Program-made: the position numbers and the translations under genes | Notes under the pieces: generated by a model | The model's input: the letters and a program-made list of their open reading frames with translations, nothing else | The model's database searches: none | Told to the model about the DNA's origin: nothing | Origin: Corinectria fuckeliana | Taxonomy: Eukaryota > Ascomycota > Sordariomycetes > Hypocreales > Nectriaceae | DNA length: 64,000 nt | Assembly: GCA_019137255.1 (NCBI GenBank) | Contig: WPDH01000066.1 | Span: forward strand, 124,001-188,000 | Reading direction: 5' to 3' | In this document: in pieces, positions 44,758 through 55,655 of the stretch | How positions within the stretch are numbered: position 1 is the first letter of the stretch | Layout: the number at the start of each line of letters is the position of its first letter

Positions 44758-47739
44758 TAGCTGATCTGGTCAGGCCGAGGAGAGGAGCTGATAAACGACG
44801 GATCGATGACCGGGGGACTGGTTGCTTTCGATGAGATGAGATGAGATGATCAGATCTGATAGATACACCGCGCCGCTGGGGCCGAGGCTGGAGAAGCTGC
44901 TTAGAGAGACGGGCAGAGAGGAAACAAAGTGAGCCAATTGGAAGCGGCACAAAGGCGTGAGACAACTCAGGAGCTCGTGGTGAGACCTTGGATCTGACCT
45001 GAATACCTTACCTACGTGAGGTTCCAATACCTTAAGTGCGGTGAAGGGGTGGAGTGAAGTCGCCGCGTCGGGTCGGGTGGGTTTAGTCGGGTGGGTAGTC
45101 TGGCGGGGTCATGTCGTTTTGAAGCTCGGAAGGGGCACCTGGACATCGCTACCTGACTTTAACTTAGTACTAGTAGTACTAGTACGTTAATAATATTTAG
45201 TCAATGTCGTTGTAATATATACATGTATTTTTACTTAAGGGCAAAGCCCCGTCTCATAAACACTTGTGATAAGTAGTAGAACTAGTCATCTGCTACTACC
45301 TATTGTCTACCTAAATTAATGAATCCAAGTAAGGTACTAGAGACAGAGAGAGTCCCACATTTACCAGCACTTTGCTCACACTACCAGTACGTACCGTATC
45401 GCATAAGTACGTACAGAGTTGTGGTTTACAGTACTATAGTACCTACTAGTATGCATGCACTCGACCGCACATGCTTCCCGTCCTTGTCTCGATAAATGCC
45501 ACGTCCCGCCCGTCATGCACTGCAACGGCGGGTGAGTGGGCATGCAACGCACCGCTGACCAAGCGATCGATCGGCCGCAGGATCCTGCTGCTTCATCGAC
45601 CTGCGTTCTCTTTTTCCTCGCGCTCCCTCCCCGAGCAGGCCTAGCTGATCAGTAGATTGTGTCTCACATCGCTGTCTTGGAGGCGCTCAACCCTCGCGAA
45701 CTACTTACATAGTGTCGAGCGCTGACCTCTCAGCCGGGAAGGAAAAAGAAACGACTGGCGGGGGCTGCAACATCGAACCTGGTCAATACGTAAGTAGGTG
45801 GGAGAGAAGCAGCGTCTGAATCGTGAAAGGCCTCTTTTCTACTAATTAGGACGACCCAGCAGGTAACTCGCTTCGGAGCTATGAAGGGCATGAGGGTGGC
45901 CTGTCAAACCAGACTGCTGGGAATTTCAGTTCAGACTTGCAATACACGGTACTCAAATTACCCAAATAACCTAGTTGGGTTCACCACGTGGGAGGACGGA
46001 GAGCGAGTTGGTGGAGACGCGCATACAACTCCGGTATGATGACATCTTGAGATGCCGTTTGGCCCTTCTTACCATTTTCTCTTCCCTCATCGACTTGCTC
46101 GACCTCATGCTGTCGGCCAATGCGGTAGTGCAGTGCAGTGCAGTGCTAATTAACTACTTAGCTGCCAACTAAACACTTTGACCGACGGGAGCCAGTCCAG
46201 GCTAACACATAAAAAGTCTGGGAGCTTGAGCCTCTGTGTCTGAACGCTCGGGTAATGAATCCGTCGTGCTCTCCGATGTCTAAATTAGTCATTCTCTACG
46301 CACCGGACACGTACTTGGGTATGTTTGGACTGGTCCCAAGACAAAGGATCCGACTACATACAGTTAGTGGCGAGCTACCGTGACACTAACATGGCCAACA
46401 TGGCTAACACGGCGGCCCTGTCGGGACTCGGGTCGGCTAAATGTGAATATCAACGAATCTACACGCAGTTCTAGCTTGTGGCACACTCCGCTTGTGGTAC
46501 ATGGATGACTGTTGCCATGCCTTCGTGCCCTTGTTGACGACGACGGCGAAGACACCAGATGCAGGGCGAACCTGCGAGGAGGGAAAAAGGAATTATCGCG
46601 CCAACCCAGCCTAACGCGGCAAATGCACTCTAACCCTGCGTCTCTGTCTCTCTTCCTACCTAAGCGGACCCTCGTGCGAAGCCCGTTTGCCTGTCGTTCC
46701 GTCCTTTCGGGTGGCGCGGACGCGGACGCGAAACAAGATGCAGATATGCCCCGAGATTGGCCAAACAGCTTCTCCGTCCCTCGGCTCTCTCCGCATGGAA
46801 CAAGACGACCGACGACATTGCCCCTTTCCCTTGGACTCCGTCGCGAGGCTTTCTGAGGCCCAAGAGACACACCCCAAGACGTGCCAAGTGGCCGGCTCTC
46901 AAAGTGGCCCCCGTTGTGGTCCCCATGTCATCTCCGTGACCGACTCGAGTGGTCCCGGACGACAGATGAACCCCGTGTGATGAGGTGGACGCTCGATGCG
47001 GGCTCGGGCTCACGCATCCTCAACATCGTGCCTCTCAGCCTCCGCCTAGCCATGCCCCAAAGCGGTACCGTCAGTGTCGGTCGTGACATACCACCCCTCT
47101 TCCGTGCAGTCGTGTTGCTTTCTGGTCTGTCTGCCCGAATCGGAGACACGTATCTACCTACCTAGGCAGGTAGACTAGAGCTTTCGCCAACGCTGGAGAT
47201 GTAGCCGTGAGTCTATGATTTGTAAGTCGGATCTCCAGAGCGCGTGAGACATGCTCGAAGACCGTCCGAGCTCTCCGGCTCTGGAGACGGACGGACGGAC
47301 CAACTTGCTTTGCTGGCTCTTGCCTCACGAGGTGCGTAGAAAACTCTGCACCGTGATGGAAGGCGCGGCTCTTGAGGCAGGTGGTGAAGGCAGTGGTTGA
47401 GGTAAGTAGTAGTCGGTATTGTAGGTAGGTACTTGCCAGTCGGTACTACTTAGGAGAGCAGCTCTCATGGTACTAGTAAAGAAGGAAGGGCCAACCCAGT
47501 TCAGAACTTCAGTCCAGAACTCCAGTCCAAGGAAACCCATCCCCAATCATCCAGTCGTCCACATCTTTTGACCCAGTTCACTTTAATATCTTTAAATCTC
47601 TTCCAGTTTTCGTGATCTCTCTCATATCTCCAGGTTCTGCAGGACCTCCAATCTTTTCAACCTTACAGACTTTCCAATCCTCCAAGCGCAGAAATTCTCA
47701 CCACTCCCCGACTATCCTGACCACTTCCATTCAGCTTCC
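44758..47739. other. Gene-free interval between ribokinase and P450
   Basis: No supportable gene in 3 kb. The part next to 44757 is the ribokinase promoter (GATGAGATGAGATGATC repeats near 44830). About 45160-45440 is AT-rich with nested TAGTAC/GTACTA palindromes and GTACGT motifs. 46360-47150 contains only random-looking frames. 47400-47739 is the pyrimidine-rich promoter and leader of the P450 gene, with repeated TCCAGTC-type words near 47500-47550. Confidence 0.55.
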
Positions 47740-50391
47740 ATGGAGCTCCTATCTTCAAAAGTTGCTGTCGAGTTCGGCATCGTTGCCTTCGTTTTGATAC
47801 TTGCCATAGCACATTGGCGAACAAAGCCTATGCTTCCTTTTCCTCCAGGGCCTCCTGGAGAATTTCTCCTTGGCCATGCCCGTTTGATTCCCAAGGACAA
47901 CACGGCAGCAGTCTACGCAAGGTGGTCAAAGGAGTACGGTATGTCTCATAAACTCCTCGTTTGTCTGGTCGGTGCTTAAGAGAGCCTCTAACAAGAACGG
48001 GAGCCAAAGACTCGGATATCATCCATGTGAGGTCTCTCGGTCGTTCCACCGTCGTGCTCAACAGCGTGGACGCAGCTAGGGATGTCCTCGAGCGGAAAGG
48101 CGCCAACTTCTGTGACCGCCCCAAGTTCACCCTTCTAGAAGTGTAGGTATCTTCGCCAGACTCCACCTCTTACGCCCTGCCCCTTCTCCTCAGCTGGATA
48201 ACAGACGGTCCGTGGATGTGACATGTTACATTGATACATTGATACGTTGATAGCATGGGCTGGGGGAAGACCTTGACCTTCCTCCCCTTCGGCAAGCGGT
48301 GGCAAATGCACCGAAAGCTGCTGCAGACGTCGTTCAGCAACACCAACGTCCGAAGGTGGCATCGGCTGCAAATGTCCGAGGCACGTCGGACAGTTCGCAA
48401 CATCCTGCGGCGCCCTGACGGCTGGGAAACCTCGCTTCGCCGACTGGCTGTGGCCATCGTCCTCCAGGTGAGCTACGGGACAGAGGTACCGCACGACGAT
48501 GACCCATACATTCAGATCGCCAACGACGCCATGTATGCCACTGGCAACGGTGGTGCTCCAGCCAACAGCATTGTAGATCTTGTTCCCCCAGGTACGAGAC
48601 GCTCTGATTTCCCCTCCCGTGGAACGGTGCAATCATGTTGGAGGGAGGGATCTAGCCGATAGTGGTTCTGATTGTCGCAGCTCGTCACCTACCCGACTGG
48701 GTTATTCGAGACTGGTCTCTTCGGTTTGCGCGACAATGGCGATGGGCCATCCAGAAACTCCACGACGTTCCATTTGCGATTGCGCAAGCGAAGCATGTCA
48801 GTGACTACTCGCGCGCCTGAACTCTTGCCTCCTCTTGACTCATGCTTGCTAGCTTCATGAGAGTGGCATGATGGGAGGTGAGACGGAATTGCTGACGCTG
48901 ACAACCCCTCCCAGGATGCCTTGGATGACAATGCCTCGTTAGCACACCAATTGCTAAATCTGTACAAGACCAACGAGGTGCTCGGCAGGAAACAAGACTG
49001 GACACTTGAGGACATCAAGGGTGCAGCAGGAGCCGTCTTTATTGCAGGGGCTGACACAGTAAGTCAAACCAACAAGATTGCAACTGGCTCTTGATTGCTC
49101 AACGGCAGGCTTTCAGACATGGGCTACTTGTGTCATCTTCATTCTCAACATGGTGCTTCATCCGGAAATACAGAAGAAGGCCCGAGACCAACTAGATTCG
49201 GTTATCGGCTCCGACAGGCTACCCGAGTTCTCGGACCGGGGCTCCTTGCCTTACATCGAACACATTGTGCAGGAATTGTATCGGTATGTTGCCCACTTGA
49301 CGTCTTGAACGTCCCAAATACCCGCAGTCGGTGCGTTCTCGTGACATTTGGAATTCACACTGAAGGAACGTCTTTCTACAGTTGGTCACCTTTAGCGCCG
49401 CTAGGTAAGCCTCCCGTTTCTGAGTCGAACCCGGACGCTTGTAGCGTGCTGACGCCGGCCCGCAATAACAGGGATCCCTCACAAGTCGCTTAAGGATGAC
49501 GTATACCGCGGCATGTTTATTCCCAAAGGTATGTGCATATCCAGCGCTACGGCCTTGAGGTATCGTGGCTGACTTCGTGATGTTTGCAGGGTATGTATGA
49601 TGCTTGACATGCCGCCGTCCCCTATCCCACCGACGTGGATGAAACTGATAAGCTCCAGAACGGTGGTGTATGCCAACGCCCAAGCCATGGCGCACGATGA
49701 GCGGATCTACCAGGCGCCCCACGACTTCAATCCCGATAGGTATGAGCCGCGGCCAAACGGTACTCCAGGCGAGCCATTCCCCGTAGGGAATTTCGGCTTT
49801 GGTCGACGGTGAGTAGTGTGAAGCCGCAGACCCAGTCTAGAACGTCATCCCTGGATCTCGTCTTCTTCTTACACCGGTGCTCTCAGTGTGTGCGTTGGCC
49901 GCTTCCTCGCCGACAATAGCGTCTGGATAATGGTAGCAACTATGCTCTCGACGCTCGAGTTCCATAAAACGCTGGATCAAGACGGCAGACCCGTCGAACC
50001 ACGAGTCTCATTTACCAACGGGGGTACATGGTATGTTGTAGCATCTCGCATCCTTGGCTCCCCCACTCTGGAATCGACACCCTTAAGTCTTGATTCTCTT
50101 TCCCACGTTGCCATGTTCTCCCCCCCCCCTCCTATCTCCCCCCCTCGCTACATAGTACTTGGCGTTCTTGCCCCTCTTCCCTCCCCTCTCCCCTCTGCCC
50201 CCCTCTATCCCCACAATCCCCATGCTTTGTTGGTGGCGAGACTCTTTGCTGACATGGATGGTTTGGGGGGACGATTAGCCATCCCCAGCACTTTGAGTGT
50301 TCCATTAGACCCAGGAGCCCCAAGTCCTGGGTCCTTGTTGGACCCAACTAGAACTAGCAGCGGCACGGGACACGGGACACGGGATAACTAA
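47740..50391 (+). CDS. Cytochrome P450 monooxygenase
   Basis: ER-anchored haem monooxygenase, about 610 residues. Exons are 47740-47938, 48010-48142, 48254-48591, 48682-48797, 48915-49058, 49117-49283, 49382-49404, 49472-49528, a one-base exon at 49590, 49659-49808 and 49887-50391. An N-terminal membrane anchor (about residues 8-26) precedes the proline hinge LPFPPGPPGEF. Helix C is WQMHRK, helix I is AGADTTWA (joined by splicing), ExxR is ELYR, the PERF region is FNPDRYEP, and the haem loop is FGFGRRVCVGR with Cys ligand. The general pattern resembles the O-methylsterigmatocystin oxidoreductase type, but the substrate is unknown and no cluster is evident. The C-terminus after VSFTNGGTW reads on for more than 100 residues of Pro/Leu-rich, non-P450 sequence; a missed last intron (donor GTATGT at about 50031) or a lost stop is possible. 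Confidence 0.85.
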
Positions 50392-52790
50392 GGAACAAGG
50401 GGGCACGGGTACTAGGCGCGTTAGCCCAGTTAGTCTACGCCGAACCGGAGTCTTGGAGACGGGGACGGGGACTTGGGAAAGCTGATTTCTGCGCTTGACA
50501 AGGCGGATCAATGCCAGCTTTCGTGAATCAAATTTCTTCTTCCACTGCAGCATATTGCTGGAGCGGATTGTAGATTTGACACTGCGATGCCCAGCACCCG
50601 TCCCGTATTGGTCTCGTACCCGCTCCGTACCCGCCTACGCCCAGCATTTGCGCCCATCTCCAGCCACTCCGGCTCGAAATTCAACCCCTTTTCTCCCTTT
50701 GTTGTTTCTCCCCGTTATCCCGTATCCCATCTCACTCAAACCTGAAAGCGAGTGATCATCGGGTGAAAGCCTACGGACATCGGGCACCTTCGTACGTATG
50801 TAGCCTAGCACTATGTAATTGGGAGGAGACAGTCTGCCATGTGGCGAACAAAGAAGCATACAACAAGGCCCCGGCCACACTAGACCGCTAATCATTGGCC
50901 GGGTGGTCCCCATCCTCACATTCACGGCTGGCAATTAACTTTGCCATTGCATTGCCAGGCTGACAGCGTGCTAGCAGAGATCACCAGGCGCCGTTTCTCA
51001 CTAGTCTCCATGGGGGGAGGCCCCGGGCAGAGGAAGCCCGAGTTGCCTGGCCTTTCTCGGGGTTCTCTCCCAAGAGCCAAAGTTAACGGGACGTCGATCA
51101 GAACCCTGACGAGAACCCTGACAGACAGATCAGATCGATGCTTCCCGCGCACTGCCAAATCGAAATCCAATCTACCAATTCGTACGAGCACTCGGTGCGT
51201 TCCCCGGACGAGCCGTAAGACATGGACTGCCAAGCCGGCATGTGGATCGGCGATGAGGAGGACTGTGGCATCCCGTTGCCAGCCCGGAAAGCAAGGCACC
51301 CCCATGGGCGTCGCATGATGAATCATATTCTCCTGCTGCTCCGGCCTAAATGACATTCGTCCTTTTGTCTTTCTTTCTTGCAACTATATGCAGCATGTAA
51401 ATCGCGCACAGATGCTTGACCGGGAGATCTCACGCAACGTAGGACGGCATGTAGCGCGTGGTCACCATTTCCAAGCGGACCTTTGGGGCCACATCTTTGC
51501 CAGCCCACTCACCGTTCCGTGTCTTCGAGGTTGGTGAAGTGAGACCACGCCCAGAGCCACACCACAACGCCTTCTGTCTGGGCTGTTGGGTCGCGCTTTG
51601 CTGGGCACGCCAGGGGCGTTGCGGTGCTTGGACTGGCGGGTCTTGTGTCCTGATTTGATGCCCCGTTCCGGAGAGAACGAGGGAGGCGGACGCGAATCTA
51701 GTTGATTATTGGTCACGAGCTCATGTGCTCATCCTCATGGATCACCTTTCTAGCTTCCCTCATGGAACTATGTTGACCAAGCGGAGGTTGAGTTTTTGAG
51801 ACAGCCCACTCTAGCTCAACAACGTAGTTTGCTTTTGTTTGACCATAACAGGGGCCGATAAGGTGTCTAGGCAATTCTCCACCTGCGTAGTAAGTCCGCA
51901 AGTCCGGTATCATTTGACGGATACCATCCTGGTTGCACGAACGGACAAGTCTCTAGCCAGGCTAAGTAAAGGTCGCAAAGCCCCACAAGGCACTCACCTG
52001 CAGGCCCCCCTCAGAACGGCATCGCTGCCTAAGGGTGTCATCATCTATAAGAGACCCTGCACCTGCTGGGACGTTGCCACTGTTAAGGTCCATGGGCCCA
52101 CAACGACCACGGCCGCGACCCGGGCCGCGGCGCCCCGCTAGTTGAGCCTGGGTCTTTTCATGATGATGACCACGATAAGTCAGGGTGTGGGCTGAGTTTG
52201 GAATCGGATGCAAGGAGTAGGGGCGGAGGGGGGTCATTGTCGTCCTGATGTCGTCTGAAACTTCGTCCGGGCCGGCCGATGTGTGTTTGTACGAGGTAGA
52301 CAGCGAGAATTGTCCGAGACCGTGTTAGCAGGATCGCCCTAGGCGTCGAATTAGATTCTCCTGTCAGCAAGAAGGGAACGCCTCGTAGCTGTCGAAGTGC
52401 AGGTCTCAGCTGAGTAGCTTTGAGCCGACAAGCTGCACGTCGAACAGGTTTTCTGCGACATGACAAGTCAACAAGAGTCTCAAGGCATGACACAGGCTCT
52501 GGTATTGATTCTGTTGACTGACACCTTGGCGGGACCTCGAGAAATGACCAAAGACTGGTGCGCCGCCCGAGCTAGCCAGGTGGACATGCCTGAAGTACAT
52601 CATCAGTAACAGGATGATAGCCCGGAATCCAGAGCGGTCGGGGCAGTGAACCAATGGAGTTCGGCAATATCGATAGTCCGTCCAACTTGTGGTCGCCCCC
52701 TATATTGTATTAAAAGGATTCGCAACCATACCTTTGTCGACCTGCTCCTTTCTCCCAGCAGGATTCCTGGTAGTGACAAAAGCTCTCAGG
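50392..52790. other. Intergenic region
   Basis: No supportable gene in 2.4 kb. A short repeat (GAACCCTGAC twice) lies near 51100-51125 and CACGGGA units near 50365-50385. The end nearest 52790 is the promoter of the permease gene. Confidence 0.55.
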
Positions 52791-54540
52791 ATGCCCAAAA
52801 TGCAAGACCAAACGACCCGGGTCAATAGTGACCTGGAGGCGAATCATGAACCCCCGCCGTCCTTTCAGGTGCTACCCTCGGGTAATGCCCAAGTTACCGA
52901 GGGCACTGGAGACGGCAACAGCGAAGTTTCCGTGAAAAAAGGGCGTACGCCCAAATCAAGGTGGTATCGGAAAATGCTTGACGCCGGCGTGGAAACAAAC
53001 GGAATCAGACCTATCCCCACCGAGGAACGGACAGAGACACAGTACAACAACTTGTTCACCGTCTTCTTCACCTGTCTCCTTTGCGTGTTACCGTGAGTTG
53101 TTCCAACCCTTTTGCCATGAGAGAATGGTCGTAATAAAGCTAGGTTGCCAACGGGTGCGCTTGGAACCGCGGTGTATGGATTGAACCTCCGGGATGTGTC
53201 GTTGATTATCATCTTCTTCAACATCGTGACTTGCATCCCACCGGCCTTTATCGGAATCGGCGGAGTTCATACGGGCATGCGGCAGATGATCCAAGCCCGA
53301 TACTCGTTCGGGTAAGACGTGATACTCCCCTACTCGATGACTCCGATATAGATGTTGACGAGAAACCCCCAAACTTAGGCTCTTCTTTGGAATTATCCCA
53401 CTCCTTCTCAATGCTGGGACGGTGACGGGCTTCACCCTTATTGGATCCATTGTCAGCGGGCAAGCCATCGCAGCGGTCAACAAAGGTGCCCATGTCAGTG
53501 TTAATGTCGGTATCGGAATCGTCTGCGCTCTGAGCTTCGTAACCGCGTTCCTCGGGTATCGAGCAATCCATATCTGGCAGCGGTGGCAGTGGCTGCCTAA
53601 CTTGATTGGCATCGTTATTGCGGTTGGGTGCGGAGGCAAGCATCTCATCCACCAGGCTGAGACAGGGCCGGCAACGGTGAAGAGCGTCTTAGGGTATGGA
53701 AGCTTGATGGCTGGATACTTTATGACATTTGGTGGGACAGTGTCCGACTTCACCACATACCACAGTCCAAAGGGATCTCGGTAAGTTGTTTCCATCCTGG
53801 CATCTCCTTTGGGATTTCAGCAACGCTGACAAGTTCCCAAAAGACTGAAAGTGTTCACCTATGTGTACCTGGGGCTGCTGTCCCCTTCGACACCACTCCT
53901 CATACTTGGGGCGGCGATAGGGGGTACTATGCCCAACATCGAGTCCTGGCAAATAGCATGGGATAGCTACGGTATTGGGGGTGTCCTGGCGGAAATGCTT
54001 CAACCAGCCGGCGGGTTTGGAAAATTCGTCCTTGTGGTTCTCGCTCTGAGTGTCGTCGGCAACATGGTTTTGTCGAACTACTCCGTCGCTCTGTGCCTGC
54101 AGATGCTTGTTCCCATATTCGCCAAGGTTCCCAGGTTCACTTTCATCATCGTCACGATGGCCATCATGATCCCCATGGCCATATATGCCGCGAAGGAATG
54201 GGCGACGTCCCTTGAAAACTTCCTGGGCGTCATCGGATACTGGGCCGGGTGTTTCGATGCCGTCGTTATCGAAGAATTGGTGGTGTTTAGGAAGATGGAC
54301 TACACGTCCTATGACCCGAAAATCTGGAACAAGGGGCGAAGTCTTCCTCCGGGGTTCGCAGCTATTGGTGCCTCGCTTGTGAGCCTTGCGCTGGTAGTTC
54401 CTTCAATGGACACGACGTGGTATACCGGGCCCATTGGTGAACAAATTGGCGACATCGGATTCGAGGCGGCATTCGTTGTCACGGCGCTTGCATACTACCC
54501 ACTGCGTAGCTTGGAAATCAAGTGGTCGGGGCGTGTCTGA
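52791..54540 (+). CDS. NCS1 purine-cytosine permease (Fcy2/FcyB type)
   Basis: Plasma-membrane proton symporter for purines and cytosine, 522 residues (family about 500-535). Exons are 52791-53092, 53144-53311, 53379-53780 and 53844-54540. The cytoplasmic N-terminus carries the family block VETNGIRPIPTEERTETQYN. About twelve hydrophobic helices follow: TGALGTAVYGLNLRD in helix 1-2, GVHTGMRQMIQARYSFG, SIVSGQAIAAV, the conserved FGGTVSDFTTYHSP in the middle, SVVGNMVLSNYSVALCLQ, and GVIGYWAGCFDAVVIEELVV near the C-terminal third. The start at 52791 is followed by a second in-frame Met at 52800. A 3' neighbour on the opposite strand (Rib7) is convergent. There is no purine catabolic cluster here. 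The distant PPR1-like factor in the window is a conceivable regulator, but nothing in the sequence shows it. Confidence 0.93.
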
Positions 54541-54851
54541 AACTGATGAGACTCGGTGGGTGGTTTGTGGAATTGGGGTCAACTTCTGACGGAATTGTAT
54601 GCGAGGTATGAAGACAGAGCTGGAGTTATAAGGATCAAGGCTGTCGGTATGAGTTGCGGAGGAAGTATGAAGGAAGAATTGATTGGAGGTCGGTCTGCAT
54701 GATGCTGGAGGATCCATCAAGGAACGAGCTAAAACAAAAGAGAGAATAGTATCGAAGATTTCAATGAAAGAAGTCGGTCAAAGGAAATTTGGTTCCCAAG
54801 GGTGAGCAAGGGGGTGGGAGTTGAGGATATTTATATGGGCGACCTTTTGCA
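54541..54851. other. Convergent intergenic region
   Basis: 311 bp between the permease (+) and RIB7 (-) stop codons. It probably holds both 3' untranslated regions, and no gene is seen. Confidence 0.6.
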
Positions 54852-55655
54852 CTAGGGATGCAGCTTCCCACATAAAACAACATCCTCTCCAAAGGGGTGC
54901 CATGACACATCCGACAATCTGGCAGCTGGGATGGGAATGCCAGCGGAGTCCAGGAGACGACCCGGAGATACGATGACACCCCCTTGGCCGAGCCAGGTGG
55001 GTGCAATGGTGACGATGATGGAGTCGACCAGGGCGTGAAACCTGGGATCGAGCAACGAGTTGATGATTTGGCCACCCCCCTCGACCATGATGCTCGTCAA
55101 GCCTTCTTGAAGCAGTGAGTCGAAGACGACGTGCCAATCAAAGCGCATCCTCCCAGCAGGACCAGACGACGTGGCTGCTAAGGAAACATACTTGCCACCA
55201 TGTTGTTTGAGAAGAGCAACGCTCGCGGCAGGCAAATCATTCGCCTCAACCCCGGTCAGGACAAAGGGGGCTAGCCCTTGGCCGAGGCGGGCAAGCTGGA
55301 GGACCTTATCCGCCGGGTCCGGAGTCCAACGAAGATGGGGGTCGACAACGATGGGACGGGGCTGGCTTGCAGCCCCGGCGATGCGGCAGTTCAGAGCAGG
55401 CGAATCGGCTAGGAGGGTGGAGACTCCGATGAGGATGGCGGCATGACGTGAGCGGATGAAGTGGGTCATAGCTTTGGATCCGGGCCCAGAGAGCCGGGTC
55501 CGGACGCCGGGGGCGAGAGACAGGGACGAGTCAAGTGAGGTTGCGAAGGTGAGCGTTACGAACGGTCGCGATAGTGGCGTTGAAGCTTGCAACGGAGGCA
55601 GTCGAGGTTCAAGAAGCGTTGCCGAGGCCGCGGGGAAGGTGAGAGGCTCGGACAT
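54852..55655 (-). CDS. RIB7: Rib7: diaminohydroxyphosphoribosylaminopyrimidine reductase
   Basis: Single-exon gene for 267 residues (yeast Rib7 is 244). It is the NADPH-dependent reductase that converts 2,5-diamino-6-ribosylamino-4(3H)-pyrimidinone 5'-phosphate to the ribitylamino form, an early step of riboflavin synthesis in fungi. RibD C-terminal (DHFR-like) domain features are RPFVTLTFATSLDSSLS, GSKAMTHFIRSRHAAILIGV, STLLADSPALNCR (substrate loop), RPIVVDPHLR, and the nucleotide-binding SIMVEGGGQIINSLL. The C-terminus is SWHPFGEDVVLCGKLHP. No lesion is seen. The gene is convergent with the permease. Confidence 0.95.
   Translation of the reverse strand: MSEPLTFPAASATLLEPRLPPLQASTPLSRPFVTLTFATSLDSSLSLAPGVRTRLSGPGSKAMTHFIRSRHAAILIGVSTLLADSPALNCRIAGAASQPRPIVVDPHLRWTPDPADKVLQLARLGQGLAPFVLTGVEANDLPAASVALLKQHGGKYVSLAATSSGPAGRMRFDWHVVFDSLLQEGLTSIMVEGGGQIINSLLDPRFHALVDSIIVTIAPTWLGQGGVIVSPGRLLDSAGIPIPAARLSDVSWHPFGEDVVLCGKLHP

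Noticed and set aside
49529..49658. Classical [D1,2] stwintron, with an internal intron splitting the donor of an outer intron
   Set aside because: The second intron has its own complete GTATGT donor at 49591 and one exonic G lies before it, so a one-base exon describes the sequence better.
47740..55655. Secondary-metabolite cluster (P450 plus transporter)
   Set aside because: The neighbours are a purine-cytosine permease and Rib7; no synthase, cyclase or other tailoring gene is present.
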